A stretch of DNA of 48,175 nucleotides, from the NCBI GenBank assembly GCA_002496725.1, contig DALI01000062.1, positions 18,969 through 67,143 of the forward strand, read 5' to 3'. The position numbers were made by a program, and so were the translations under genes. Shown here one piece after another: positions 25,574 through 33,516 of this stretch; position 1 is the first letter of the stretch, and each line of letters begins with the position of its first letter. The notes under the pieces were generated by a model. The model did no database searches. It worked only from the letters and a program-made list of their open reading frames with translations, and was not told where the DNA came from. Origin of the DNA: Euryarchaeota archaeon UBA181 (GTDB lineage Archaea; Thermoplasmatota; Poseidoniia; Poseidoniales; Thalassarchaeaceae).

Positions 25574-26572
25574 ATGAGTGTTCTCGATGGTCAAGCTATG
25601 AGGGACGATATAGTCTCAAGGCTACTAGGGGGTGAACCGGATCTGGCGACTAGCAAGTACCTGGATAGAATTTCAGAATTAGCTGGTATGGAAGAGGCGG
25701 AGCACCAATTCCTAATCGATCCCTTCGACAGATCAGTGGCCCTGGTTTTTCAGATGTTCCAGAGTACAGATCTAGATCCATGGGATGTTGACCTATCCAG
25801 CTTCTTGGAGATGTTCTCATCCCGTATTGAGGACTCAGAGAATATTGATCTCCCTACCTGTGGCAGACTAATCCGGATGGCGTGGTCAATACTCAGGAAT
25901 CAGGCTTCGGCACTAATTGAGAAGCAGGAGAGGGCATTTGATTTTGATGAGGAGGACACATGGGAGTTCGAGGGCGGTTGGGAATCTGATTTCGATGATG
26001 CGGACTACAACTTCTCAGTAGGAGTATTATCAGGTGCCGCTGACGAGGTACTGCCTACAATTTTCGAAGGTAGGATACATCGTGACGAGGGCCGCCCCGT
26101 AACTCTCGGTGAACTCCTGATGGGACTGCAGGAGGCAGGCAGATTAGCAGAGGAGCAGCGGATTCGGGAAAGGATAGCTCAAGAGAGGAGAGAGGCACTT
26201 TCAACGGCCCGTGAGAGATTCAAAGGAAGCCTTCATGTTGAAGACCTTGAAGGTGATCTGGAGAGAACCTGGCATGCATTAAGAAGCAGAACAATGTCAA
26301 AAAAAGAGTCAGTGGGGCTACATGAGGTCTCAGAGGAGCTCATGGGAATGGCACTAGATTCCGGAGTTGAGGTAGGAGAAGCCAGAGCAGAAGCGCAAGT
26401 CACAGCATTAGTTTCCGCACTATTTCTGACAAATAGGGGCTACACCGAGCTATCCCAGGAATCTGGAAGAAATGGAAAGGTTAGCCTAGTCCCTCTTTGG
26501 GACGGTAATGAGAGCTTTGCGGAGTTGACTTCCAAGCTCCACCCTGATGAAATCAAGGATGTGGGGAGATGA
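25574..26572 (+). CDS. scpA: Segregation and condensation protein A (kleisin)
   Basis: The kleisin that bridges the two SMC heads. The N-terminal region contains FDRSVALVFQMFQSTDLDPWDVDLSSFLEMF, the typical ScpA P-L-x-L-L-x-L-I-x-x-x-x-x-D-P-W-x-I-D pattern (key residues DPWDVDL near 70). The C-terminal winged-helix region includes VTALVSALFLTNRGYTELSQE before a DG-x-E-S-F end. A strongly acidic, aromatic insertion at about residues 115-145 (DFDEEDTWEFEGG and onward) separates the two. It starts 12 bases after smc and overlaps scpB by four bases. Confidence 0.88.
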   Translation: MSVLDGQAMRDDIVSRLLGGEPDLATSKYLDRISELAGMEEAEHQFLIDPFDRSVALVFQMFQSTDLDPWDVDLSSFLEMFSSRIEDSENIDLPTCGRLIRMAWSILRNQASALIEKQERAFDFDEEDTWEFEGGWESDFDDADYNFSVGVLSGAADEVLPTIFEGRIHRDEGRPVTLGELLMGLQEAGRLAEEQRIRERIAQERREALSTARERFKGSLHVEDLEGDLERTWHALRSRTMSKKESVGLHEVSEELMGMALDSGVEVGEARAEAQVTALVSALFLTNRGYTELSQESGRNGKVSLVPLWDGNESFAELTSKLHPDEIKDVGR

Positions 26573-27195
26573 GCAATAGTCACAGCCTCCATACTCTGCT
26601 AGAGGCTATTCTTTTTGGAGCTGGCAGATCGATGTCAGTTGATGAGTTAGCATCGCTTCTCTCAATGAGGAACTTCCAAATTTCAGAGGGCTTGCACGAT
26701 CTGAAAAAAGTCATTAACTCCAGGGAGGATGGTGCACTCCAGTTAGCAGAAGTTTCTGGGAGATGGATTATCGAGGTAAAGCCCGACATCTCTCCCTCCC
26801 TGCCTGAATCATTCAAGCCAGAGATACCTCAAAGACTCCTTCCCGCAGCCGCACTGATAGCCTATCACCAGCCTATGCCACAGGCCCAATTACGAGATAT
26901 GCTGGGCCCGAAAGCCTATGACCACGTCAGAGACCTTGCCAGTCTAGGCCTAATTGATAAGAGAAGGGAGGGCCTAACTAGGAGATTGACCACGACACGT
27001 AGATTTGCAGAGTATTTCGGCTGTCCAGAAATCGAATTCAGGAAGGTCAGATCGTGGTTCAGGGATGAGGCATCAAAGCTAGGGCTCACCAGTGCCCAAT
27101 TAGCCGCTTCTTTGGCTCCAGATGAGCAGATGACCATTTCAGAGTTCACCGGCGAAGATAATCCAAGAGAGATTGACGCTCAAGCCGAGGAGTGA
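26569..27195 (+). CDS. scpB: Segregation and condensation protein B
   Basis: The dimeric winged-helix partner (KITE protein) of ScpA in the SMC complex. Blocks visible are LLEAILFGAGRSMSVDELASLL near the N-terminus, then LPAAALIAYHQPMPQAQLRDMLG and VRDLASLGLIDKRREGLTRRLTTT, followed by FAEYFG. These match the family's ALE-x-I-L-F, LS-x-A-A-x-E-x-L-A-x-I-A-Y-x-Q-P and G-R-x-x-x-x-T-T-x-x-F-L-x-x-F-G patterns. The length of 208 is normal. The four-base ATGA overlap with scpA implies coupled translation. The stop lies one base from the stop of the facing phosphodiesterase gene. Confidence 0.88.
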   Translation: MSNSHSLHTLLEAILFGAGRSMSVDELASLLSMRNFQISEGLHDLKKVINSREDGALQLAEVSGRWIIEVKPDISPSLPESFKPEIPQRLLPAAALIAYHQPMPQAQLRDMLGPKAYDHVRDLASLGLIDKRREGLTRRLTTTRRFAEYFGCPEIEFRKVRSWFRDEASKLGLTSAQLAASLAPDEQMTISEFTGEDNPREIDAQAEE

Positions 27196-27196
27196 C

Positions 27197-28303
27197 CTAC
27201 CAGCCATGGGACTTTCCAGCACCCCTATGGCCGATGATCCTCGAGCTCCCCCATGGGATGCCATTCTCTAGGTCCTCGACCCAGCTGTCTTCGGACCCTT
27301 CCCAAAACATTCTCCTTCCTTGCTCGATGATAATGGCCGATTTTCTATTCGATTCCAAATCTGCCCAGGAAGGAAGGGAAGATCCCGCTTCCCTGATTAC
27401 ATCCTTCCTCTCTTCATCCGTGGATGAGGCAAGCCTTGACGTCCATTCTTCATCAAGGGGCTGACTCGCAGGTCGGGGCCATCTGTAGCTACCATCGGGC
27501 TTTGATGATACGTCTGGATTCATATTATCCGACACTAGTGAAATTCCAGCCGCGAGTAGAGAATCCTCCAGCTCCAATGGCGCAGGCCAGACAAATGCCC
27601 CCATTCCCCTGAGTGACCTATGTAGCCTCTCCAGTCCCTTTCCATGCAGCCCCACTGACTGGCCAATTCTCGTATACTTTTGCCATCCTTTCACATACTC
27701 CAGAGCCATTCCTATGGAGCACATTCCCTCTGACCTGAAGTTTCTAGCAATTTTTGGTACTGATGTAAGGACGAACTCTGGCATCGCAAAGGCTCTCTTC
27801 ACTCTCCAGTACTTCCCCCAAGGACGAATTCTCGGAACTAGTTGAGTCACTGGAATCTCAAAGCCCATCTTCTTTGACACCTTGCAGAGTTGCGGCGAGA
27901 AGCTTGACACGATTGTTGATCTAGTTGGTAGCTCCATATCCCTGGTAGTCGAGCTTATTTCTCGCAATATCAGCTCTAGGTGATCATCCACCTTCTTCCC
28001 AACAACTGGATGTGGCATCTTTATCTCAATATCGACCGTCTTACTCCCCGATCGCCAGAGTTCCGAGAACTCATCGTCCCTGACCAGGTCTTCAAAGAGA
28101 ACTACTCCCTTACTCGTTAAATCGTCAGTATGCAGATTTTCAATACATCTAGGGCCTATTGATCCAGTTCCAGGCAAGAACTCGTCATGAAAAATTACAA
28201 GCTCGCCATCTCCATCTATTCTGACGTCAAACTCTACTCCATCAGCGAACTTCATACCGTGCTTAAGGGCTAGTAATGAATTCTCAGGAGGCTGGGTCCA
28301 CAC
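27197..28303 (-). CDS. Glycerophosphodiester phosphodiesterase family, apparently circularly permuted
   Basis: This GDPD-type TIM barrel would cleave glycerophosphodiesters. The order of motifs is unusual. The protein starts at PPENSLLAL (residues 5-13), then VEFDVR (Glu24, Asp26), VIFHDE (His39), the metal-site VDIEIK and the late LVSDNMNPD block. The invariant first-strand motif IIGHRGAG (His359, Arg360) is found at the very C-terminus, nine residues before the end. In the family this motif is N-terminal, directly before PENT. A stop codon (TAA) immediately precedes the GTG start, and no HRGA-coding stretch exists upstream in any frame, so the gene is not simply truncated. All catalytic residues are present, so an active barrel closed by its last strand is plausible. 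Confidence 0.8.
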   Translation of the reverse strand: MWTQPPENSLLALKHGMKFADGVEFDVRIDGDGELVIFHDEFLPGTGSIGPRCIENLHTDDLTSKGVVLFEDLVRDDEFSELWRSGSKTVDIEIKMPHPVVGKKVDDHLELILREISSTTRDMELPTRSTIVSSFSPQLCKVSKKMGFEIPVTQLVPRIRPWGKYWRVKRAFAMPEFVLTSVPKIARNFRSEGMCSIGMALEYVKGWQKYTRIGQSVGLHGKGLERLHRSLRGMGAFVWPAPLELEDSLLAAGISLVSDNMNPDVSSKPDGSYRWPRPASQPLDEEWTSRLASSTDEERKDVIREAGSSLPSWADLESNRKSAIIIEQGRRMFWEGSEDSWVEDLENGIPWGSSRIIGHRGAGKSHGW

Positions 28304-28415
28304 TTAGTCACCCTTGTACTCCGGAGAAAGAGGCAGCAATTAATGCAATCTGATAAAATTCGATGAAGTGACAATGCTCATTACCTCTCTGCCTGTACGG
28401 GAACTAGGTATTGTC

Positions 28416-30188
28416 ATGTCAACAGTAGAATTAGACCGCGCGTCCGACCCATTAGAAGTAAGAGGATATTGCATGTATGATTGGGGTAAGTCAGCGTTTG
28501 AGACCAGTGTTGTTTCTGCAATATTCCCGACATGGTTCGCTTACCTATTCTTGGAGGCCAATGGCCTCAACACCACTATCGCGGGAATCACGATGGAAGG
28601 AGATGCATTAATTGCTTATCTCGTCGCTCTGGGGACTTGGGCAGTCGCCATCGTAGCTCCTGCACTTGGCGTTATCGCAGACTACAAACCCGTGAAAATG
28701 AGTTGGCTCAGGATTCTTACATATGTCGGCGCTGGGGCTACGTTCATGCTAGGATTTGATTTCTTATTGCCCGGTAATGAGTGGATTTGGCTTTTGGTCT
28801 TCTACTTCATTGCAAATGTGGGTTTGAATGCCGCAGGGGTGTTCTATAATGCACTACTTCCACATCTGGGTACAGATGACGAAATGGATGATATCTCGAA
28901 CAGAGCATACGCATATGGGTATCTAGGAGGGGGGCTGCTACTCGTCGTCCACCTTGGCTTGGTGATGGGAGTTGGAGGTGACAGCGTCATCAGATTCTGC
29001 TTGGCATCATCAGGAGTATGGTGGCTCGGTTTCGCCCTTTACACGTTCAAGTATGTCCCAGAGCCACCGATGGAGGCCAAAGGCGACGTTCCAAGTGTCA
29101 GAGAGGCATATTCGCAGGTATGGAAAACTCTCAAGGAGTACAATAAATTTAGGACATTATTTATCTACATGCTTGCATACTTTTTCTTCATTGACGCTAT
29201 TAACACGGTTTGGGCAGTAGGTCCTATATTTGGAGCGGTAGTTCTTGGTGTGACGACGACTGAATTAATGGTCACTATAGTTGCAATACAGTTCGTCGCT
29301 TGGCCTTGTGCCTTGGGCTTTACTAAGCTAGCTAATCGTTGGGGTACGAAGAAGGCACTCAACGCATCACTAGTCGGGTGGTTATTCCTCAGCTTCGCTA
29401 TTCTTGGGTTCGCCCCACTGGAACTTGAATCCCATGATGAGTTCGAGGTAATGTACGATTGGGATGAAGAATCGCAGTCTTATCAGGTGCATGTCAATTA
29501 CTATGCTAGTGATATAGCACAGAAGCTGAACTTCCAGGATGGCGAGTTCAATGAGCAGGAGTGGGCTAGCCTTTGGTCAGAATCCCTGCCTGTTGAGCTC
29601 GATGAAAATACCGGGACATACAAGTGGGGATACGGGGAGTCTGAAGATGATCAACTACTATTCCCAGTCGAGGGCGATGTCTCTCTAATTTTGTCATCAA
29701 TAAGTGAGTCTAGATTCAGCATTAGTGTTTCAGGAGGACCCTTGGATGGTTCCAATGGAGTCGGTATGGATCACCCAACGAGTCTGGGAGATGGAGTTCT
29801 CGATGTAATACCAGAGACAGTTAGAGACAAAATCTGGCAACCACTGGGAATCGCTATAGGTGCTCAGTTCCTAATCCTAGGGTGCATGATTGGCACTCTC
29901 TTCGGTGGTTCACAGGGATTATCAAGAAGCATCTTCGGTCAGATGATTCCAGAAACCAGAAGTACCGAGTTCTTCGGTTTCTTCGGTTTCTTCGGAAAGG
30001 TCGCCGCAGCCGTAGGGCCCCTTCTTTATGCAAGTATGACTGTGATGTTCGATAGCCGTGTTGGAGTTCTCAGTATTGCATTTTTGATCGCCATAGGAGT
30101 AATTCTCATGAGGTACGTGGATGTAGAACAGGGTCGCGCAGATGCCAGAGCCGAAGATGCCCGTAACCGAGGGATGACTACTGAGTAA
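28416..30188 (+). CDS. UMF1 (Atg22-like) family MFS transporter with external insertion
   Basis: A membrane transporter, about 590 residues, with roughly 12 helices. The N-terminal EVRGYCMYDWGKSAFETSVV block and the loop ALLPHLGTDDEMDDISNRAYAYGYLGGGLLL (read by its parts) are diagnostic of the UMF1/Atg22-like branch of the major facilitator superfamily. Substrate is unknown; yeast Atg22 exports amino acids from the vacuole. About 150 residues without membrane segments (roughly 335-485 of the product) are inserted after the eighth helix, which is not usual for the family. A 9-base tandem repeat near 29963-29990 encodes FFGFFGFFG. ATG 28416 is preferred because the next family motif follows closely; 28368 is an alternative. 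Confidence 0.75.
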   Translation: MSTVELDRASDPLEVRGYCMYDWGKSAFETSVVSAIFPTWFAYLFLEANGLNTTIAGITMEGDALIAYLVALGTWAVAIVAPALGVIADYKPVKMSWLRILTYVGAGATFMLGFDFLLPGNEWIWLLVFYFIANVGLNAAGVFYNALLPHLGTDDEMDDISNRAYAYGYLGGGLLLVVHLGLVMGVGGDSVIRFCLASSGVWWLGFALYTFKYVPEPPMEAKGDVPSVREAYSQVWKTLKEYNKFRTLFIYMLAYFFFIDAINTVWAVGPIFGAVVLGVTTTELMVTIVAIQFVAWPCALGFTKLANRWGTKKALNASLVGWLFLSFAILGFAPLELESHDEFEVMYDWDEESQSYQVHVNYYASDIAQKLNFQDGEFNEQEWASLWSESLPVELDENTGTYKWGYGESEDDQLLFPVEGDVSLILSSISESRFSISVSGGPLDGSNGVGMDHPTSLGDGVLDVIPETVRDKIWQPLGIAIGAQFLILGCMIGTLFGGSQGLSRSIFGQMIPETRSTEFFGFFGFFGKVAAAVGPLLYASMTVMFDSRVGVLSIAFLIAIGVILMRYVDVEQGRADARAEDARNRGMTTE

Positions 30189-30954
30189 TCCTGTCTACGA
30201 TTAGTGCCATCTCCAATAGGATCAGGACTGGCCCTGCCACTAGAAACATGGATAGTGGGTCAGGAGGAGACAGAAAAGCTCCAAATGCCATCCCAATAAA
30301 CCACAATGAGCTTCTGTTTTGCTTGACATATTCCCCACTTATTACTCCATTACGAAGGAGGACGAAAGTAATCACAGGAACCTGAAATCCTAAGACCGAT
30401 GCGAAGAAGAGGCTACTGACGAACCCAATCCAAGATTGTAATTGCCAAGTCGAACTCAGATTTGCTGACGCCGCATCCTCTGAGAGATATTCCAAGAGCA
30501 GTGGAACGAGAATTTCATGTGAGTACAAAGCACCCATCGCCGCCAAGAAAAATGACGATATTATTACCAATACGAATCCCCCGATTTTCCTTCCACCTGT
30601 CTCTTTCGACCTCTTCGCCCGGGTGAAAATCCTCCTCCCATTCCAAGATAGATCGCAAATAATGAATAATCCAGCCATCAAAGCCCCTAATTGTACGCCG
30701 ATTCTCAATCTAAGAAGAACGGCTTCCATTGGGTGCAGTATGACGACTTCGACATTCTCGGGGCGGTAAGCGGAAGATTCCAATAGCATTTCTATTACTC
30801 TCCCAGATAGGGGATAGCCGCCGATGAACCCCACTCCAAAGATCGCCACTAAAACCAAGACCCTACTCCTGATATGACCTATCAGGCCACGTAACTCCGC
30901 GCGAGGAAGTATGTCCCCTCCGTCAGAATCCATGTCAACCCGTGAGGGTCCCAT
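30178..30954 (-). CDS. tatC: Sec-independent protein translocase TatC
   Basis: The multispanning receptor of the twin-arginine export pathway. There are six membrane helices. The N-terminal ELRGLIGHIRSRV corresponds to the family's HL-x-ELR-x-R-L. The second-half FGAFLSPPDPLSMFLVAGPVLILLE corresponds to F-x-x-x-A-x-x-T-P-P-D-x-x-S-Q-x-x-x-x-x-P-x-x-x-L-Y-E (key block SPPDPLS). The length of 258 is normal. No TatA is adjacent. The start may be ATG 30954 or ATG 30933; neither has a clear ribosome site. It lies 15 bases after the DRG gene on the same strand and overlaps the facing transporter gene by 11 bases. Confidence 0.8.
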   Translation of the reverse strand: MGPSRVDMDSDGGDILPRAELRGLIGHIRSRVLVLVAIFGVGFIGGYPLSGRVIEMLLESSAYRPENVEVVILHPMEAVLLRLRIGVQLGALMAGLFIICDLSWNGRRIFTRAKRSKETGGRKIGGFVLVIISSFFLAAMGALYSHEILVPLLLEYLSEDAASANLSSTWQLQSWIGFVSSLFFASVLGFQVPVITFVLLRNGVISGEYVKQNRSSLWFIGMAFGAFLSPPDPLSMFLVAGPVLILLEMALIVDRITQ

Positions 30955-30969
30955 AGGTCAATACATCGG

Positions 30970-32115
30970 CTAAAACTTCCTAAGGATGATAGTCAGAATA
31001 TCTCCATCACAAAGAAGGTGGTCCAAACCCACTCTTTGCCAATCAAACTTAGCACTTGGTCCCTTGACTCTAGCATATCGGAATTTCCTGACAAAGTCCC
31101 TGTGCAACTTAGCACAAACGTCCCTCACCGTAGACGTATCCTTTACGATCAACGGCTCTATCATATCCGCTTCTTGACCCTGAGGCTTAAGGAAAATGGA
31201 CATAAAATGGAGATTATCGAAAATGAAATCCTTCATGTTATCAATCCCCTCTCCAGTCTTAGCTGAAACTTCCAGAACTGGCCATTCGTCTGGTAGCATA
31301 TTCCTAGTCTTGGCTAGGTCTTCCTCTGTAGCAAGGTCAATCTTGTTAACAACTACAACAGCCCTATTGTATATTCTATTGGCGGCCAGAGTGTCTACGA
31401 TATGGTCATCTGTGACATCAGTACGAAGTGTTACTGTGGCAGAAACAATGCCAAAGCTCCTTATTATGCCTTGAATTTCATCCTCAGACAAGTTCGTCTG
31501 CTCTACGGTGGATCTAACAACAATCCCTCCTCTCTTGGTCCGAGTGATGAAGACTTGTGGCTCTGACTGGTTCAACCTCATTCCTGCCATCCACAACTCT
31601 TTATCTAAAATATCGAAGTGCGATTCTTGGAATGGATCTACGACATAAAGTACCATATCGGAACCCCTGATGACATTGAGTATCTCTCTGCCTCTTCCTT
31701 TTCCCTCTGAAGCCCCCTTTATCAGTCCAGGTAAATCCAAAATCTGTATCTTGGCCCCCCTGTGATCAAGAACCCCGGGTATACAGGTCAAGGTGGTGAA
31801 AGCAAACTCCCCGGTTTCAGAGTCAGCACCGGTTAGTTGAGAGATCAGACTAGACTTACCGACACTGGGGAATCCAACCAGTGATACCGAGGCATCTCCT
31901 GATTTCTTGACTTCGAAACCAGCACTTGATCCACTCTTCTTAGCATGAGCAACTGCCTTCTCCTTCTTTTCTTTAAGTGCGGCAATTTTAGCTTTCAGCC
32001 TACCGATGTGACCTTGTGTAGCCTTGTTGTACTTGGTCTTGGAGATCTCCTCTTCCAAGGACTTAATCTGCTCTTCGATAGTCGCCAAGTCACCACTCCC
32101 CAAGGGATTATTCAT
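30970..32115 (-). CDS. DRG-family GTP-binding protein with TGS domain
   Basis: A translation-linked GTPase of the developmentally regulated GTP-binding (Rbg/DRG) type found in archaea and eukaryotes. Residues 10-65 are a basic helix-turn-helix hairpin. The GTPase domain follows with G1 GFPSVGKSS, the switch FTTLTCIPG, G3 DLPGLIKGAS and G4 NKID. The C-terminal TGS domain runs from about 300 to the end and finishes DHLLCDGDILTIILRKF (parts: GDILTI). The length of 381 is close to eukaryotic DRGs. The start ATG lacks a ribosome site and has an AT-rich TATA-like stretch about 25 bases upstream, suggesting a leaderless transcript. Confidence 0.93.
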   Translation of the reverse strand: MNNPLGSGDLATIEEQIKSLEEEISKTKYNKATQGHIGRLKAKIAALKEKKEKAVAHAKKSGSSAGFEVKKSGDASVSLVGFPSVGKSSLISQLTGADSETGEFAFTTLTCIPGVLDHRGAKIQILDLPGLIKGASEGKGRGREILNVIRGSDMVLYVVDPFQESHFDILDKELWMAGMRLNQSEPQVFITRTKRGGIVVRSTVEQTNLSEDEIQGIIRSFGIVSATVTLRTDVTDDHIVDTLAANRIYNRAVVVVNKIDLATEEDLAKTRNMLPDEWPVLEVSAKTGEGIDNMKDFIFDNLHFMSIFLKPQGQEADMIEPLIVKDTSTVRDVCAKLHRDFVRKFRYARVKGPSAKFDWQRVGLDHLLCDGDILTIILRKF

Positions 32116-32219
32116 GATACGCAGGGACCCAACTTATTGAATTCGGTGGATGAAATGACCCATAGCCATGCGAGCGAGGGTTCATGCCACATTGCCGGTT
32201 GGTTCGGATAAGGATACAT

Positions 32220-32894
32220 ATGCCCGACGTCATCCTATCATTGATTGACTCTAAATCCCTAGATTCTATCTTGTCGATGTCAGTCGGCACAATAGCAGAG
32301 GGAATGGAATCTAGAACTCTGAGGAGAATTAGGCCTGAGTCCAGTGAGGGTGTAATCAGGCAGTTTGACGTGGATCTCGAGGGCGAGATATTGGAGTGGA
32401 TTGATAGTGTAGGGGATATAGATTCAGATGAGGTACTGGAAAAACTAGAAATCTCGCTCGATAAGAAGGTGGATCTCCTGCTTCTCCTGTGCCATTGGTC
32501 ATCAGTAGGGGAATGGAGGTGCTGGGATGCTAGGCTTTTCCTTTATGTCGAACCCAGTTTAGATACAGGCGTAACTAGCACTGAGTCCTTTCTCCTTCCA
32601 AGAATATGGGGGGATTTCTCGGTTAATGTTTCTTCCTTAGATAGATCATCATTCATAGAATCAGTTGTTATCGACTGGATGTCTAGGAGGGAAGACCTTG
32701 GAGAGCCCATGGATCCTTCTTCGGATCCTAGGATTCTACCAACCATGGAGTCCCATCAGAACTTATCAGGCGGGCTCTTCGATCTCATTGAAAAATCGAG
32801 AATGAATGACTTGCCAATTCTACTCGGGAGGGAGTATCTAGAGTCGAGGTCTTGGCATCTGGGTATGGAAAGATTGGAGAATATGATCGGGTGA
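32220..32894 (+). CDS. Unknown protein encoded directly upstream of NadM
   Basis: A 224-residue soluble, acidic protein (many Asp, Glu and Ser) with no signal peptide or membrane segment. I do not recognise a family or catalytic motif. Two helical stretches rich in Leu/Asp precede a central WSSVGEWRCWDARLFLYVEP block that may form a small beta sheet. ATG 32220 is chosen for the AAGGA ribosome-site-like sequence five bases upstream; 32184 is the longest reading. Only four bases separate it from nadM, so the two are almost surely cotranscribed, which hints at a role near NAD metabolism but no more. It is divergent from the DRG gene across about 100 bases in which I see no gene. Confidence 0.55.
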   Translation: MPDVILSLIDSKSLDSILSMSVGTIAEGMESRTLRRIRPESSEGVIRQFDVDLEGEILEWIDSVGDIDSDEVLEKLEISLDKKVDLLLLLCHWSSVGEWRCWDARLFLYVEPSLDTGVTSTESFLLPRIWGDFSVNVSSLDRSSFIESVVIDWMSRREDLGEPMDPSSDPRILPTMESHQNLSGGLFDLIEKSRMNDLPILLGREYLESRSWHLGMERLENMIG

Positions 32895-32898
32895 TGCC

Positions 32899-33516
32899 AT
32901 GCTAGAACTTTCTATATCTCCAGATCCTCCGGTTATTCCCCCTGTTCCTGGCATAGTAGTTCTTGGAAGGTTCCAGCCATTTCATAGGGGGCATGCATAT
33001 ATGGTGACGTTTGCAGAAAAATGGAGGCAGGACAATTTTCCTGAACTACCACTAGTGATCGCGATTGGGTCATCTAACCGTCCAGAGACTCTCAAGAACC
33101 CCTGGAGTCACCAAGAGCGTACGCAAATGATTCAACGCTGGATTGACTCATCCGACTTAGTAGGTGAAGCCACCATAGTCCCTATCCCTGATATCGATGA
33201 TCCACCCAACTGGGTTTCGCACGCAGAACTGTATCATGGCGAGTCCGGGGTATTTCTTTCCAGTGACGACGACTCATTGACCCTCTACCAAGATGCAGGC
33301 TGGAAGGTTATCACAATTCCAATGGAGGACCGATCTACCTTCGAAGGATGGAGGGTGAGAGAGACTGTTAGGATGATGTCAACCATAGCCGATGAAAGAG
33401 CTGTGTTAGAAGTTCTCTCCCCGACCATCCCAAAGTCAGTTTTGGGTTTGATGATAGAGAATAACTATCTGAAGAGACTAGCCTTCTTGGGTGAAGGTGG
33501 AGAGCCAGTCGGTTGA
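32899..33516 (+). CDS. nadM: Nicotinamide-nucleotide adenylyltransferase, archaeal type
   Basis: It transfers AMP from ATP to nicotinamide or nicotinate mononucleotide to form NAD or its deamido form. The nucleotidyltransferase signature GRFQPFHRGH is at residues 23-32. Further matches are AIGSSNRPETLKNPWSHQER, corresponding to the NadM pattern of G-I-G-S-x-x-S-H-T-x-x-N-P-F-T-x-x-E-R, then VPIPDIDDPPNWVSH and, near the C-terminus, GWRVRETV in place of GT-x-I-R. An N-terminal Pro-rich extension of about 17 residues precedes the fold. The length of 205 is slightly above the usual 170-180. It abuts the facing lipoprotein gene with no gap. Confidence 0.88.
   Translation: MLELSISPDPPVIPPVPGIVVLGRFQPFHRGHAYMVTFAEKWRQDNFPELPLVIAIGSSNRPETLKNPWSHQERTQMIQRWIDSSDLVGEATIVPIPDIDDPPNWVSHAELYHGESGVFLSSDDDSLTLYQDAGWKVITIPMEDRSTFEGWRVRETVRMMSTIADERAVLEVLSPTIPKSVLGLMIENNYLKRLAFLGEGGEPVG

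Noticed and set aside
28304..28380. Missing N-terminal HRGA of the GDPD gene hidden upstream by a frameshift
   Set aside because: All three minus-strand frames upstream of 28303 were read by eye and none encodes HRGA; the motif is found only at the C-terminal end.
29963..29990. Tandem 9-base repeat as a regulatory repeat
   Set aside because: It lies inside the transporter gene and encodes a membrane-helix FFG repeat where the family has a similar aromatic/glycine loop; most likely coding.
32116..32219. Possible tRNA T-arm-like GGGTTCATGCC near 32179
   Set aside because: No acceptor stem, anticodon arm or matching partner sequence around it.
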